A DNA stretch of 64,000 bases. Origin: Streptomyces sp. PH10-H1 (GTDB lineage Bacteria > Actinomycetota > Actinomycetes > Streptomycetales > Streptomycetaceae). The DNA lies in NCBI RefSeq assembly GCF_030063355.1, contig NZ_JASISZ010000015.1, positions 44,272-108,271 of the forward strand, given 5' to 3'. This document shows, in pieces, positions 7,233 through 16,213 of the stretch. Under the pieces are notes generated by a model. The model did no database searches, was not told the origin of the DNA, and saw nothing but the letters and a program-made list of their open reading frames with translations. The position numbers were made by a program, and so were the translations under genes. The number at the start of each line of letters is the position of its first letter. Positions within the stretch are counted from its first letter, which is position 1.

Positions 7233-8173
7233 TCGTGACCGTCACTCCGAATCCGAGCCTGGACCGTACGTACGAGATCCCCGCGCTCGAACGCGGAGCC
7301 GTGCTGCGGGCCACCGCCGACCGGGTCGACCCCGGCGGCAAGGGCGTCAACGTCTCGCGCGCCGTGGCCGCCGCCGGGCAGCGCACGGTGGCCGTTCTGC
7401 CGACCGGCGGTCCGGAGGGTGCGCTGCTCGGCCGGCTGCTGAGCGAACAGGGCATCGAGGTAGCGGGAGTCGACGTCGCCGGGTCGACCCGCGTCAACAT
7501 CTCGGTCGCCGAGCCGGACGGAACCCTGACCAAGATCAATGCGGCCGGCCCCACTCTCACCGGCGCCGAGTCGGAAGCCCTGCTGGAGGCGGTCCGCACC
7601 CGGTCCGCCGACGCCGGCTGGATCGCCTGCTGCGGCAGCCTCCCCCGCGGCCTGCCGCCGGAGTGGTACGCCGAACTCGTCGACCGCGCACACCGGGCGG
7701 GCGCGCGCGTAGCCCTGGACACCTCCGGCCCGGCCCTGCTCGCCGCGCTCTCCATGCGCCCAGATGTCGTCAAGCCCAACGCCGGGGAACTGGCCGCGGC
7801 CGTCGGCCGCTCCCTCGCGACGATCGGCGACGTGGTCAAGGCGGCGGGAGAACTGCGTGCCATGGGCGCGCGGGCGGTGCTCGCCAGCCTCGGCGCGGAC
7901 GGCCAGCTGCTCGTCGACGAGTCCGGCGCGTACTTCGGTTGCGCGCGGGTCGCGGCGGTACGCAGCAACGTCGGCGCCGGTGACGCCTCGCTGGCGGGGT
8001 TCCTCGCCGCCGGCGGCGAAGGCGAGACGGCCCTCGTCTCGGCCGTCGCACACGGGGCGGCCGCCGTGCAGCTGCCGGGCAGCGTCATGCCCGCGCCGAC
8101 GGATCTCGACACGTCCGCGGTCACCGTGACTGCGGACGTCCCGCTCTCCCGCCCGCTGCGGGAACCGGCATGA
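7229..8173 (+). CDS. fruK: 1-phosphofructokinase
   Basis: 314-residue PfkB/ribokinase-family enzyme: fructose-1-phosphate + ATP to fructose-1,6-bisphosphate. It has the N-terminal family sequence TVTPNPSLDRTYE, the substrate loop DPGGKGVNVSRA (about 32-43) and the catalytic GAGD motif (Asp about 252, NVGAGDASLAGF). The ATGA overlap with fruR shows translational coupling. It uses the product of FruA, encoded 67 bp downstream. Confidence 0.95.
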   Translation: MIVTVTPNPSLDRTYEIPALERGAVLRATADRVDPGGKGVNVSRAVAAAGQRTVAVLPTGGPEGALLGRLLSEQGIEVAGVDVAGSTRVNISVAEPDGTLTKINAAGPTLTGAESEALLEAVRTRSADAGWIACCGSLPRGLPPEWYAELVDRAHRAGARVALDTSGPALLAALSMRPDVVKPNAGELAAAVGRSLATIGDVVKAAGELRAMGARAVLASLGADGQLLVDESGAYFGCARVAAVRSNVGAGDASLAGFLAAGGEGETALVSAVAHGAAAVQLPGSVMPAPTDLDTSAVTVTADVPLSRPLREPA

Positions 8174-8240
8174 ACGTCTCCCGTTCCACCCACAGTTCCT
8201 TCCGCCCGCCGGGCGGGGACGCGAGCAATGGAGCCGCGCG

Positions 8241-10424
8241 ATGAGTGACATGATCACCGCCGAGCTGGTCGATCTCGACCTGGCCGCCGACAGCAAGGAA
8301 GCGGCGGCACGGTCGCTCGCGGAGCGGATGGTGGCGGCGGGTCGCGTCACCGATCTGGAGGGATTCCTCGCGGATGTGGCCGCGCGCGAGGCCCAGATGC
8401 CGACGGGTCTCGACGGCGGCATCGGCATTCCGCACTGCCGCAGCGCGCACGTCGCCGAGCCGACGCTCGCGTTCGGCCGCAGCGCCACCGGCATCGACTT
8501 CGGCGCCCCGGACGGCCCCGCCGACCTCGTCTTCCTCATCGCGGCCCCGGCCGGCGCCGACAGCGACCACCTGACGATCCTCTCGGCCCTCGCCCGCCGC
8601 CTCATGAACCCGGACTTCACCACGGCCCTCCGCACAGCCGAAAACCCAGCAGCAGTAGCCGCCCTGATCGCAGGCGACCTGCCGCCGGCCTCCGGCCCGG
8701 GGCAGGCGAACGACGGTCAGGCGCCGGCGTCTGGTCGGGCGCCGGCCGCACCTCCGGCGTCCGCCGCAGGGCCGGAGGCCGCCGACACCGGTGACGGAGG
8801 CGGCGAGGCTCCCGCAGCCACACCGGGAGCTTCGACCTCTCCGCCTCCTCCGTCGACCGGAAGCGGGCGGGAGAGCACCTCCGGGCGGACGTCGGGATTG
8901 GGGGCGGTCGCGGAGCAAAGCACGCCGCAGGGGCGGGCGTTCCGGGTTGTTGCGGTGACGTCGTGCCCGACGGGGATCGCGCATACGTACATGGCGGCGG
9001 AGTCCCTGGAGAACGCCGCGCGGGATGCGGGCGTGGACATCACCGTGGAGACACAGGGCTCGGCCGGCTTCAAGAAGCTGCCGCAGGCGGCGATCGACGC
9101 CGCCGACGCGGTGATCTTCGCCCATGACGTGGAGGTCCGCGACAAGGGGCGCTTCGCGGGTAAGCCGACGGTGGACGTCGGCGTGAAAGCGGGCATCAGC
9201 CGTGCGCCGGAGCTGATCGCGGAGGCGCGCGGCAAGGCCGGGCGCGGCGAGGCGACGGCGGCCGCGCACGCGGCGAACGCGACGGGTCCGGCGGACCCCG
9301 AGGAGACCGCCGGTCCAGGCGAAGGCTTCGGCACGCGCCTGCGCACATGGCTGATGACAGGCGTCAGCTACATGGTGCCGTTCGTCGCCGCGGGCGGCCT
9401 GTTGATCGCGCTCGCGTTCGCGATCGGCGGGTACGAGATCAACACCGCGCCCTCCGTCGCCCAGCACTTCATCTGGAATGAGGGAGCCAGCTGGGCGGCC
9501 CTGCTCTTCCAGATCGGCGACACCGCGTTCACCTTCCTCGTCCCGATCCTGGCCGGTTACATCGCCTACGGGATGGTGGACCGGCCGGGGCTGGTCCCCG
9601 GCATCGTCGGCGGCGCCATCGCGCTGACCATCAACGCGGGCTTCCTCGGCGGCCTGGTCGCGGGTCTGCTGGCGGGCGGCGTCGTCATGGCGATCCAACG
9701 GGTCGCGATCCCACCGGTGCTGCGCGGCATCATGCCGGTGGTGGTGATCCCGCTGATCTCCTCGGCGGTGGTCGGCTTCCTGATGTTCCTCGTGGTGGGC
9801 AAGCCGATCGCCTGGGTGCAGGCCCGGCTCACCGACTGGCTGAACGGCCTGACGGGCTCGAACGCGATCATCCTCGGCATCGTTCTCGGTCTGATGATGT
9901 GCTTCGACATGGGCGGTCCGCTGAACAAGGTCGCGTACGCCTTCGCCGTCGGCGGGCTGGCCGATCCGAACAACGGCAGTCTGAAGGTCATGGCCTGCGT
10001 GATGGCGGCGGGCATGGTGCCGCCGCTGGGCATGGCGCTGGCCACGACGCTGCGGGGCCGGCTCTTCACCCGCACGGAACGCGAGAACGGCAAGGCGGCC
10101 TGGGTGCTGGGGGCGTCGTTCATCACGGAGGGCGCGATCCCGTTCGCGGCGGCCGATCCGCTGCGCGTCATCCCGTCGGCGATGGCCGGCGGCGCGGTCA
10201 CCGGCGCCCTGTCGATGGCCTTCGGCTGCACGCTGCGCGCCCCGCACGGCGGCGTCTTCGTGGTGCCGCTGATCGGCAATCCGTGGCTCTACCTGATCGC
10301 GGTCGCGGCGGGCACGGTCGTCACGGCACTGCTGGTCGTCCTCCTCAAGGGGCTGCGCAGGACGGCGCGGCCCGAGGTGAAGGCGCCACTGGCTGACGAC
10401 GCCAGGACACCGGTCGCGGCCTGA
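8241..10424 (+). CDS. fruA: Fructose PTS permease EIIABC
   Basis: 727 residues, three fused PTS domains. EIIA-Fru (1-150) has phospho-His65 in GIGIPHCRS. A long Pro/Ala/Ser linker (about 150-230) follows. EIIB-Fru (about 232-330) has phospho-Cys242 in VTSCPTGIAHT. EIIC-Fru (about 365-705) is a membrane channel of about 9-10 segments with the PLN motif in MGGPLNKVAYAF. It imports fructose as fructose-1-phosphate, with phosphate from HPr/EI encoded elsewhere. ATG 8241 has GGAG 7 nt upstream. Confidence 0.95.
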   Translation: MSDMITAELVDLDLAADSKEAAARSLAERMVAAGRVTDLEGFLADVAAREAQMPTGLDGGIGIPHCRSAHVAEPTLAFGRSATGIDFGAPDGPADLVFLIAAPAGADSDHLTILSALARRLMNPDFTTALRTAENPAAVAALIAGDLPPASGPGQANDGQAPASGRAPAAPPASAAGPEAADTGDGGGEAPAATPGASTSPPPPSTGSGRESTSGRTSGLGAVAEQSTPQGRAFRVVAVTSCPTGIAHTYMAAESLENAARDAGVDITVETQGSAGFKKLPQAAIDAADAVIFAHDVEVRDKGRFAGKPTVDVGVKAGISRAPELIAEARGKAGRGEATAAAHAANATGPADPEETAGPGEGFGTRLRTWLMTGVSYMVPFVAAGGLLIALAFAIGGYEINTAPSVAQHFIWNEGASWAALLFQIGDTAFTFLVPILAGYIAYGMVDRPGLVPGIVGGAIALTINAGFLGGLVAGLLAGGVVMAIQRVAIPPVLRGIMPVVVIPLISSAVVGFLMFLVVGKPIAWVQARLTDWLNGLTGSNAIILGIVLGLMMCFDMGGPLNKVAYAFAVGGLADPNNGSLKVMACVMAAGMVPPLGMALATTLRGRLFTRTERENGKAAWVLGASFITEGAIPFAAADPLRVIPSAMAGGAVTGALSMAFGCTLRAPHGGVFVVPLIGNPWLYLIAVAAGTVVTALLVVLLKGLRRTARPEVKAPLADDARTPVAA

Positions 10425-10459
10425 CGCCTCACGGCGGCGGTGAATGAGACCCTCGCGGC

Positions 10460-11332
10460 ATGAGCGATGGCAGAGACGGCGGAGACGGCAACAGCCCCGA
10501 GTCGAGTACCGGGGCGAGCGCCCACGGGAGTACCGAAGCCAGTACCGAAGCCAGTACCGAAGCCAGTACCGAAGCCAGTACCGAAGCCAGTACCGAGGCG
10601 ACGGGCTGGAGTGAGAGCGGCACCCCCGCCGATCACGGCGAGCCACATCACGACGGAGCGCTCGCGACCCGGCTGAACTGGCTGCGGGCGGGGGTGCTGG
10701 GTGCCAACGACGGTGTGGTGTCGACGGCAGGACTGGTCATGGGCGTGGCGGGCGCCACCGACTCCCGTTCGGCGTTGCTGACCGCCGGGCTGGCCGGGCT
10801 GCTGGCCGGCTCGCTGTCGATGGCGGCGGGGGAGTACGTATCGGTCAGCACACAGCGCGACTCCGAGCAGGCCGCGCTGGCCATGGAGCGCGAGGAGCTG
10901 GCCACCGAGCCGAAGGCGGAACTCGCCGAGCTCACCGGCCTGTTGGAGGACCGGGGGCTGACGGGGGAGCTGGCGAGCGAGGTCGCGGAGCAGCTCACGG
11001 CGCGCGACGCGCTGGGCGCGCACGCCCGGGTCGAGCTGGGCATCGACCCCGATGCGCTGACCAACCCGTGGCACGCGGCGGGCGCGAGCTTCGCCGCGTT
11101 CACCGTGGGCGCGCTGCTGCCGCTGCTGGCGATCGTGCTGCTGCCCCCGCCGCTGCGGCTGGTCGTCACGGTGGTGGCGGTGCTGATCGCCCTCGCCCTG
11201 TGCGGCTGGGAGAGTGCGCGGCTGGGCAGCGCGCCGGTGCGCCCCGCCGTTCTGCGGAACATGGCGGGCGGGGCGGCGGCGATGGCCGTTACGTATGCGG
11301 CCGGTTCACTGCTCGGTGCGACGGGTCTCTGA
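10460..11332 (+). CDS. VIT/CCC1-family transporter with STEA-repeat N-terminus
   Basis: 290 residues. The first 60 form a disordered acidic tail containing six STEA tetrapeptides, followed by a His-rich stretch (ADHGEPHHDG). The membrane part resembles the VIT1/CCC1 family of Fe/Mn transporters: NWLRAGVLGANDGVVSTAGL starts TM1, and AAGEYVSVSTQRDSE is the conserved metal-site segment. About five membrane helices. Metal efflux or storage is the family role; the substrate is not visible. It starts 36 nt after fruA with no clear ribosome site. Confidence 0.85.
   Translation: MSDGRDGGDGNSPESSTGASAHGSTEASTEASTEASTEASTEASTEATGWSESGTPADHGEPHHDGALATRLNWLRAGVLGANDGVVSTAGLVMGVAGATDSRSALLTAGLAGLLAGSLSMAAGEYVSVSTQRDSEQAALAMEREELATEPKAELAELTGLLEDRGLTGELASEVAEQLTARDALGAHARVELGIDPDALTNPWHAAGASFAAFTVGALLPLLAIVLLPPPLRLVVTVVAVLIALALCGWESARLGSAPVRPAVLRNMAGGAAAMAVTYAAGSLLGATGL
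10529..10600 (+). repeat. 12-bp coding minisatellite, six copies
   Basis: AGTACCGAAGCC repeats exactly five times from 10529 to 10588. A sixth copy (10589-10600) has two changes. Each unit encodes Ser-Thr-Glu-Ala, so copy-number changes keep the frame and vary only the N-terminal tail of the VIT-like transporter. Confidence 0.95.
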
Positions 11333-11409
11333 CGGCGGAGCCGGGTCGGTGACGAGGGGCCTGAAACCGGGCCGCCTCTGAAACCCGCCACGCGGCATGC
11401 GATGGGTGC

Positions 11410-12153
11410 TCAGGCCTCAGCGGGCGCCACCGGCGCCACCGGAGCCGCCGGAGGAGCCGACTCCGCCTCTGCGGCCCCCGCGGCCTCAGCCGCTTCGGCC
11501 GTCCCCCTGCGGGCCTCGCCCTTCCTGCCGGTGCGGATCGTGTAGAAGACCAGCCCGGCGGTGAAGACGAACGGCATCACGCTGGAGACGCCCACCATCG
11601 TGTCGGTGGACAGCACATACGTGAGAGCGATGCGGATGCCGGACTCCACGAGGAAGGTGACGCCCCACACCACGGTCAGCATCCGCTGGGTGCTGCGGAA
11701 GCCCGCGTACTTGTCCCACAGGCCGTTCCAGGTGGCGACGGACTCGGCGGTGCCGTCGGTCGCGAACTTGCGGCCGAAGTAGAAGTTCAGCGGCCGCTTC
11801 GCGAACAGGCTCACCAGGAAGGCCAGCCCCAGCAGGCCGGTCAGTGCCGAGTCCTTGATGAACACCATCTTGGTGCTGTTGTACGCCAGCGCGCTGACCG
11901 CACTCAGCAGCAGCGTGCCGAGGATCATGATGCTGAACTCGTCCAGGCGGCGGTGGATCGCGAAGTACAGCACCATCTCCACCACCGGCCAGCCGGAGAT
12001 GATCAGCAGTGCGGGCACCTGCCCGACACCATGGTCGGTCAGCATTCCGTACGTGACCCACGGCAGGACGATGCTGAACAGGACCGTCGGTCCCCAGCTC
12101 ATCAGCATCGCTCCGCCGCGGCTCGGCCCGCCCGCCGACTGTGTATTGATCAT
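11410..12153 (-). CDS. Integral membrane protein, VC0807-like
   Basis: 247 residues with about six membrane helices (for example PTVLFSIVLPWVTYGML and ALLIISGWPVVEMVLYF) and an Ala/Glu/Pro-rich C-terminal tail with APVAPVAPAEA. The pattern fits the VC0807/septation-protein-A-like group of uncharacterised membrane proteins; no function is known. ATG 12153 is chosen over 12174 because AAGGGGG lies about 8 nt upstream. Confidence 0.7.
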   Translation of the reverse strand: MINTQSAGGPSRGGAMLMSWGPTVLFSIVLPWVTYGMLTDHGVGQVPALLIISGWPVVEMVLYFAIHRRLDEFSIMILGTLLLSAVSALAYNSTKMVFIKDSALTGLLGLAFLVSLFAKRPLNFYFGRKFATDGTAESVATWNGLWDKYAGFRSTQRMLTVVWGVTFLVESGIRIALTYVLSTDTMVGVSSVMPFVFTAGLVFYTIRTGRKGEARRGTAEAAEAAGAAEAESAPPAAPVAPVAPAEA

Positions 12154-12282
12154 GGTGGGATCCCCCTTGCCCATGACGCCGGGACAGCCGGCGTCATGAC
12201 GCCGTGTGGCTGGTCCGGCCGGTCGTCGGGCCAGATCGTACGGTCGAGGGGGCTCGGTGGGAAGGGCTTTGCGTACCCTTGA

Positions 12283-13458
12283 TCAAACTAATGTTCGGGC
12301 CTGACGGTGCACCAGCGTCACGCCGACCGCGACCGCCAGCGCCGTCGTCACACCGGCCAGCAGCACCGCGGAATCCCCGGCAAACGTGCAGGACAGGACC
12401 AGCAACGCGGAAACGGGCAGCACGAGTTGCTGTGCGGTCCCGCTCTTGTAGTGCCGCGAATGCAGCAACCAGACCGTGACGAGGAAGACGGCGGTCGGCA
12501 CGGTGACGGCGGCGGAGGCGGCCCGTACCGAGATCTCCGCCTTCCCGACGCTCTGCTCCACGGCGACTTCGAGGCCGGCGCCGATCGCGGCGGCGGAGAG
12601 GAAGACGACGTAGTGCCCGTAACCCCAGGGAATCGCCTCGCGATTGGAGGCCAGATGCTCCTGGATGGGTACGGCGAAGTAGATCCACCAGGCCGCGAAG
12701 ACGATCAGCAGCCCGCCGCCCGCGATGGGCAGCAGGGCGGCGACCGCCTTGTGCTCGTCGAGCGCGGACTGCACAGCGACGGTCGCCGCCGCGATCGACT
12801 CGCCCAGCACGATGATGGTGAACAGGCCGTAGCGCTCGGCGATGTGATGCGGATGCCAGGCCGTCTGGTGCCGGCGCTCGGCGAGCACCGGCACGGACAT
12901 CTCGAGGACGATCATGCAGAGAAAGAACCACACCTTCGCCCCATCGGGGAGGAAGAGCAGCCCGATCCAGCCGACCTGGCACACCGAGACGCCCAGCGCG
13001 TAGCCGAGCGCGGTGCCGCGCGCGTCGCCGGTCTCGCCCTGTGCGGCACGCAGCCACTGCGTGGCCAGGGCCAGCCGCATCACCGAATAGCCGACGACCG
13101 AGATCGTCCAGTCGTGGGTGTCGAAGGCGCGCGGCACGCCGGCGGCGAAGATCAGGACGCCGGTGATCTGCACCAGCGTGGTCACCCGGTACAGCACATC
13201 GTCCGTGTCGTACGCGGAGGCGAACCAGGAGAAGTTCATCCAGGCCCACCAGATGCCGAAGAACACCAGCAGATAGCCGACGATCCCCGAGCCGGGGTGT
13301 CCCGAGGCCAGCGCGTGCACCAGCCGGGCGCCCGCCTGGGCGACCGCGACCACGAAGCACAGGTCGAAGAAGAGCTCGAGCGGTGTCGAGGCGCGGTGCA
13401 CCTCGTCGCGGCCGCGGGCGGTCATACGGCGGAACACCGCGCCGGAGGGGTTGCTCAT
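12283..13458 (-). CDS. Low-temperature-requirement A (LtrA) family membrane protein
   Basis: 391 residues, about 11-12 hydrophobic segments. The family opening is clear: VHRASTPLELFFDLCFVVAV, then GIWWAWMNFSWFASAYDTDD. LtrA proteins are widespread in actinomycetes and named from a Listeria cold-growth mutant; the biochemical role is unknown. ATG 13458 is preferred (AAGGTGG 5 nt upstream) over a GTG at 13467. It is divergent from the haemoglobin gene with 109 bp between them. Confidence 0.85.
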   Translation of the reverse strand: MSNPSGAVFRRMTARGRDEVHRASTPLELFFDLCFVVAVAQAGARLVHALASGHPGSGIVGYLLVFFGIWWAWMNFSWFASAYDTDDVLYRVTTLVQITGVLIFAAGVPRAFDTHDWTISVVGYSVMRLALATQWLRAAQGETGDARGTALGYALGVSVCQVGWIGLLFLPDGAKVWFFLCMIVLEMSVPVLAERRHQTAWHPHHIAERYGLFTIIVLGESIAAATVAVQSALDEHKAVAALLPIAGGGLLIVFAAWWIYFAVPIQEHLASNREAIPWGYGHYVVFLSAAAIGAGLEVAVEQSVGKAEISVRAASAAVTVPTAVFLVTVWLLHSRHYKSGTAQQLVLPVSALLVLSCTFAGDSAVLLAGVTTALAVAVGVTLVHRQARTLV

Positions 13459-13567
13459 GGAGGCCACCTTGCGTCAGAACCCCGGCGGGGAACACCATGG
13501 CACGCTGCCGCTTCCGGGTCTTTCGGCCCTGGCGGCCGGTCCGCCCCACACGGACCCTGGAAGGATC

Positions 13568-14032
13568 ATGATCAACGCCAACCGCGACATCCCCGATATC
13601 ACCGACCGGGCCGACCTCGCGACGCTGCTGCGCCGCTTCTACGGCGCCGCGCTCAGCGACCGGCTGATCGGCCCGTACTTCACCGAGATCGCGGCCCTCG
13701 ATCTTGAGGCTCATCTGCCCCGGATCACCGATTTCTGGGAACGCGCCCTGCTCCGTACGGCTGAGTACGGCGGCGACGCCTTCGCGCCGCACGCCGCGCT
13801 GCACGTCACCCAGCCGATGACCGCCGAGCACTTCGGCCGCTGGGTCCAGCTGTGGCGCGCCTCCGTCGACGGCCTGTATCTGGGCCCCAACGCGGATCGC
13901 GCCAAAGCCCAGGGCGAACGCATAGCGCTGTCGATGCTGCACCGGCTCTCGGGGCCCGACGCCTCCACCGGCGGATCCTCAGGGCTCGGCTTCGTACCGC
14001 TCGCCGCCGTGGAACTCCGCGCGGCGGTCTGA
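13568..14032 (+). CDS. Group III truncated haemoglobin
   Basis: 154 residues. The sequence LATLLRRFYGAALSDRLIGPYF, then HLPRITDFWERALL and PMTAEHFGRWVQLW, fits the group III (C-type) truncated globins. The proximal His is expected in the EHFGRW segment and Phe/Tyr lines the distal side. It would bind O2 or NO in the cytoplasm; the physiological role of this class is unsettled. ATG 13568 has GGAAGG just upstream. The 3' end is followed by repeats echoing its stop region. Confidence 0.85.
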   Translation: MINANRDIPDITDRADLATLLRRFYGAALSDRLIGPYFTEIAALDLEAHLPRITDFWERALLRTAEYGGDAFAPHAALHVTQPMTAEHFGRWVQLWRASVDGLYLGPNADRAKAQGERIALSMLHRLSGPDASTGGSSGLGFVPLAAVELRAAV

Positions 14033-14080
14033 CGGCCGGGCGGCCAGCCGGTCAGCCGACCGGGCGGTCAGGCGGTCTAC

Positions 14081-14145
14081 CGGTCTGACGGTCGAGCGCT
14101 GAGGCGGTCTGACGGTCGGGCGCTCAGGTGCTCAGGTGCTCAGGC
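14081..14145. repeat. Tandem repeats between the globin and cds1
   Basis: Two 24-bp units (from 14081 and 14105) read CGGTCTGACGGTCG then RGCGCTSAGG. Three 8-bp GCTCAGGT units follow from 14122, the last running into the cds1 stop. GCGGTCTGACGG copies the globin's own last codons and stop (14024-14035). Stops at 14086, 14100 and 14110 lie in the two other frames. Confidence 0.7.
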
Positions 14146-15294
14146 GGGTTGCGGTGCCGGCTCATGGGCGCCGGGGCCGGGCTCGGGGGAGACCCGTGGC
14201 ACGGTGGTCAGGACGCCGGTGGCCAGGAAGTGCTCGAGGCGTTCGGTGTACGGGGTGATGTCGATGCCCTGTGCGGCCAGCCAGTCGTCGGAGTAGTACT
14301 TCTCCAGGTAGCGCTCGCCCGGATCGCACAACAGGCCCACCACGCTGCCCTGTTCACCGGCCGCCCGCATGTCGGAGATGATCCGGAAGGCGGCCCACAG
14401 TCCGGTGCCGGTGGAGGCACCGGCCTTGCGGCCGAGCAGCCGTTCCAGGACCCGTACGCAGGCGACGGAAGCCGCGTCCGGCACCCGCATCATGCGGTCG
14501 ATCGCGCCGGGGACGAAGCTCGGCTCGACGCGCTGCCGGCCGATGCCCTCGATACGCGAGCCGCGGTCGGTGACGGCGTGCGGGTCGCCGGACTGCCAGC
14601 TGACGAAGAAGGCGGAGTTCTCGGGGTCGGCGACGCAGACCCCGGTGTCCCGCTGGGTGTAGTGGACGTAGCGGGCGATGGTGGCCGAGGTGCCGCCGGT
14701 GCCGGCGGTGGCGACGATCCAGGACGGGACGGGGTGCCGCTCCGCCTCCATCTGCCGGAACATCGACTCGGCGATGTTGTTGTTGCCACGCCAGTCGGTG
14801 GCGCGCTCGGCGTAGGTGAACTGGTCCATGTAGTGCCCGCCGGACTCCGCCGCGAGCCGGGCCGCGACCTCGTAGACCTCACAGGGGTCGTCGACGAGAT
14901 GACATCGGCCGCCGTGGAACTCGATCAGGTCGATCTTGGAGCGGACGGTGCTCTTCGCCATGACGGCGATGAACGGCACCCCGATCAGCTTCGCGAAGTA
15001 GGCCTCGGAGACCGCCGTCGAGCCGCTGGACGCCTCGATCACCGGCTTTCCCGGCCGGATCCAGCCGTTGCACAGGCCGTACAGGAACAGCGACCGGGCC
15101 AGGCGGTGCTTGAGCGAGCCCGTCGGGTGCGTCGACTCGTCCTTCAGATACAGGTCGATGCCCCACTCGGCGGGCAGCGGCACCGACAGCAGGTGGGTGT
15201 CGGCGGACCGGTTGGCGTCGGCCTGCACCTTGCCGACGGCGTCCTTGAGCCAGTTCCGGTACGCCGGGTCATGCCGGTCGATGTCGAGTTCCAT
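14140..15294 (-). CDS. cds1: PLP-dependent L-cysteine desulfhydrase Cds1
   Basis: 384-residue fold-type II PLP enzyme. The PLP lysine is in [13 protein letters not shown] (about residue 62). [19 protein letters not shown] binds phosphate/substrate and [14 protein letters not shown] is the glycine-rich PLP loop. The overall sequence resembles mycobacterial Cds1 (Rv3684), which turns L-cysteine into H2S, pyruvate and ammonia, more than cysteine synthase. It is divergent from the redox cluster that follows. Confidence 0.85.
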   Translation of the reverse strand: MELDIDRHDPAYRNWLKDAVGKVQADANRSADTHLLSVPLPAEWGIDLYLKDESTHPTGSLKHRLARSLFLYGLCNGWIRPGKPVIEASSGSTAVSEAYFAKLIGVPFIAVMAKSTVRSKIDLIEFHGGRCHLVDDPCEVYEVAARLAAESGGHYMDQFTYAERATDWRGNNNIAESMFRQMEAERHPVPSWIVATAGTGGTSATIARYVHYTQRDTGVCVADPENSAFFVSWQSGDPHAVTDRGSRIEGIGRQRVEPSFVPGAIDRMMRVPDAASVACVRVLERLLGRKAGASTGTGLWAAFRIISDMRAAGEQGSVVGLLCDPGERYLEKYYSDDWLAAQGIDITPYTERLEHFLATGVLTTVPRVSPEPGPGAHEPAPQPA

Positions 15295-15457
15295 GGCCCC
15301 AGGTATAGCGGCAGGGGTATCTCAAACCGGTACTTGGGGTTTCTCCCCGCGGGCGCTTGGGAGCCCGTTGCCGGCCTCCCGGCGGCTGTTCAGGCAGGGC
15401 TGGCGCAGCTTCTTCTCCGTCGCGAACTTCCGCAAGGCGCCGACCGCGCTGCCGAAG

Positions 15458-16213
15458 ATGATCGTGATCTACCTCGGCTTCCAGAAGTTCCTGGGCGCCC
15501 GCTCGCACGGCCGCTGGCTCGCTCACCAGCTGATGTTCTGGGGCTGCATCTTCGCCGCCATGATCACCTTCCCGCTCACCTGGGGCTGGTTCACCTTCAC
15601 CTCGGGCAGCGGTTCAGGACCCGGCTACGAGATGCGGATCTGGGGCATCAAGGTCCTCGGCTACGACTCCTCGTCGTTCTTCGGCTGGGCGATGTTCCAC
15701 GGCCTCGACCTCGCCGCGGTCCTGGTCATCCCGGGCGCCGGCTACTTCCTGTGGCGCCGGATGAAGGACCGGGGCGCGATCACCGGGCAGCGCTTCGCGT
15801 ACGACTTCATCCCGCTCATCGCGCTCATGACGATCTCCGTCACCGGACTGCTGCTGACCTTCTCGAGCGTGCTGCTGCACGGCGGCGGCTACGAGTTCCT
15901 GGCCCTGCTGCACATGGTGTCGGTGGTCTTCACCCTCATCTACATCCCGTTCGGGAAGTTCTTCCACATCGTGCAGCGCCCCGCCGCGGTCGGTATGCAG
16001 CTGTTCAAGTACACCGCCCGGCAGGACGAGAAGATCTTCCACTGCCGCCGCTGCCAGGAGCCGATCGACACCGCGCCGTACGTGGAGAACCTGCGCGGCA
16101 CGATGCGCGATCTCAACCTCGGCGTCGACGAGTGGGCCGAGTACTGCCCGCGCTGCAAACGGGCGCTGCGGGGCAGCGCCTATCTCTCCCAGGTGAAGCG
16201 GGGCTTCAAGTGA
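15458..16213 (+). CDS. Heme-b-type membrane subunit of a Mo/Fe-S redox complex, 5' end doubtful
   Basis: Four hydrophobic helices, several with His: LAHQLMFWGCIFAAMITF, GWAMFHGLDLAAVLVI, LIALMTISVTGLLLTF, LLHMVSVVFTLIYIPFGKFF. FFHIVQRP resembles the heme-ligand ends of NarI/DsrM-type gamma subunits. The tail has two CxxC pairs (FHCRRCQEP, YCPRCKRA), a rubredoxin-like ribbon. It would pass quinol electrons to the Mo enzyme. ATG 15458 is the first ATG in this frame clear of cds1, but coding-like sequence (SVANFRKAPTALPK) continues upstream without a start, so the 5' end is probably lost. Confidence 0.65.
   Translation: MIVIYLGFQKFLGARSHGRWLAHQLMFWGCIFAAMITFPLTWGWFTFTSGSGSGPGYEMRIWGIKVLGYDSSSFFGWAMFHGLDLAAVLVIPGAGYFLWRRMKDRGAITGQRFAYDFIPLIALMTISVTGLLLTFSSVLLHGGGYEFLALLHMVSVVFTLIYIPFGKFFHIVQRPAAVGMQLFKYTARQDEKIFHCRRCQEPIDTAPYVENLRGTMRDLNLGVDEWAEYCPRCKRALRGSAYLSQVKRGFK

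Noticed and set aside
10529..10600. CRISPR-like array
   Set aside because: Repeats are 12 bp without spacers and encode in-frame amino acids. No CRISPR array or cas gene was seen in the window.
10467..10676. Frame with PKPV repeats over the VIT-gene minisatellite
   Set aside because: It is the alternate-frame reading of the STEA-coding repeat.
14128..16209. A long open frame continuing upstream of the Mo enzyme on the plus strand
   Set aside because: It is antisense to cds1 and out of frame with the membrane subunit; open only because high GC lowers stop frequency. The real start is GTG 16210, coupled to the preceding stop.
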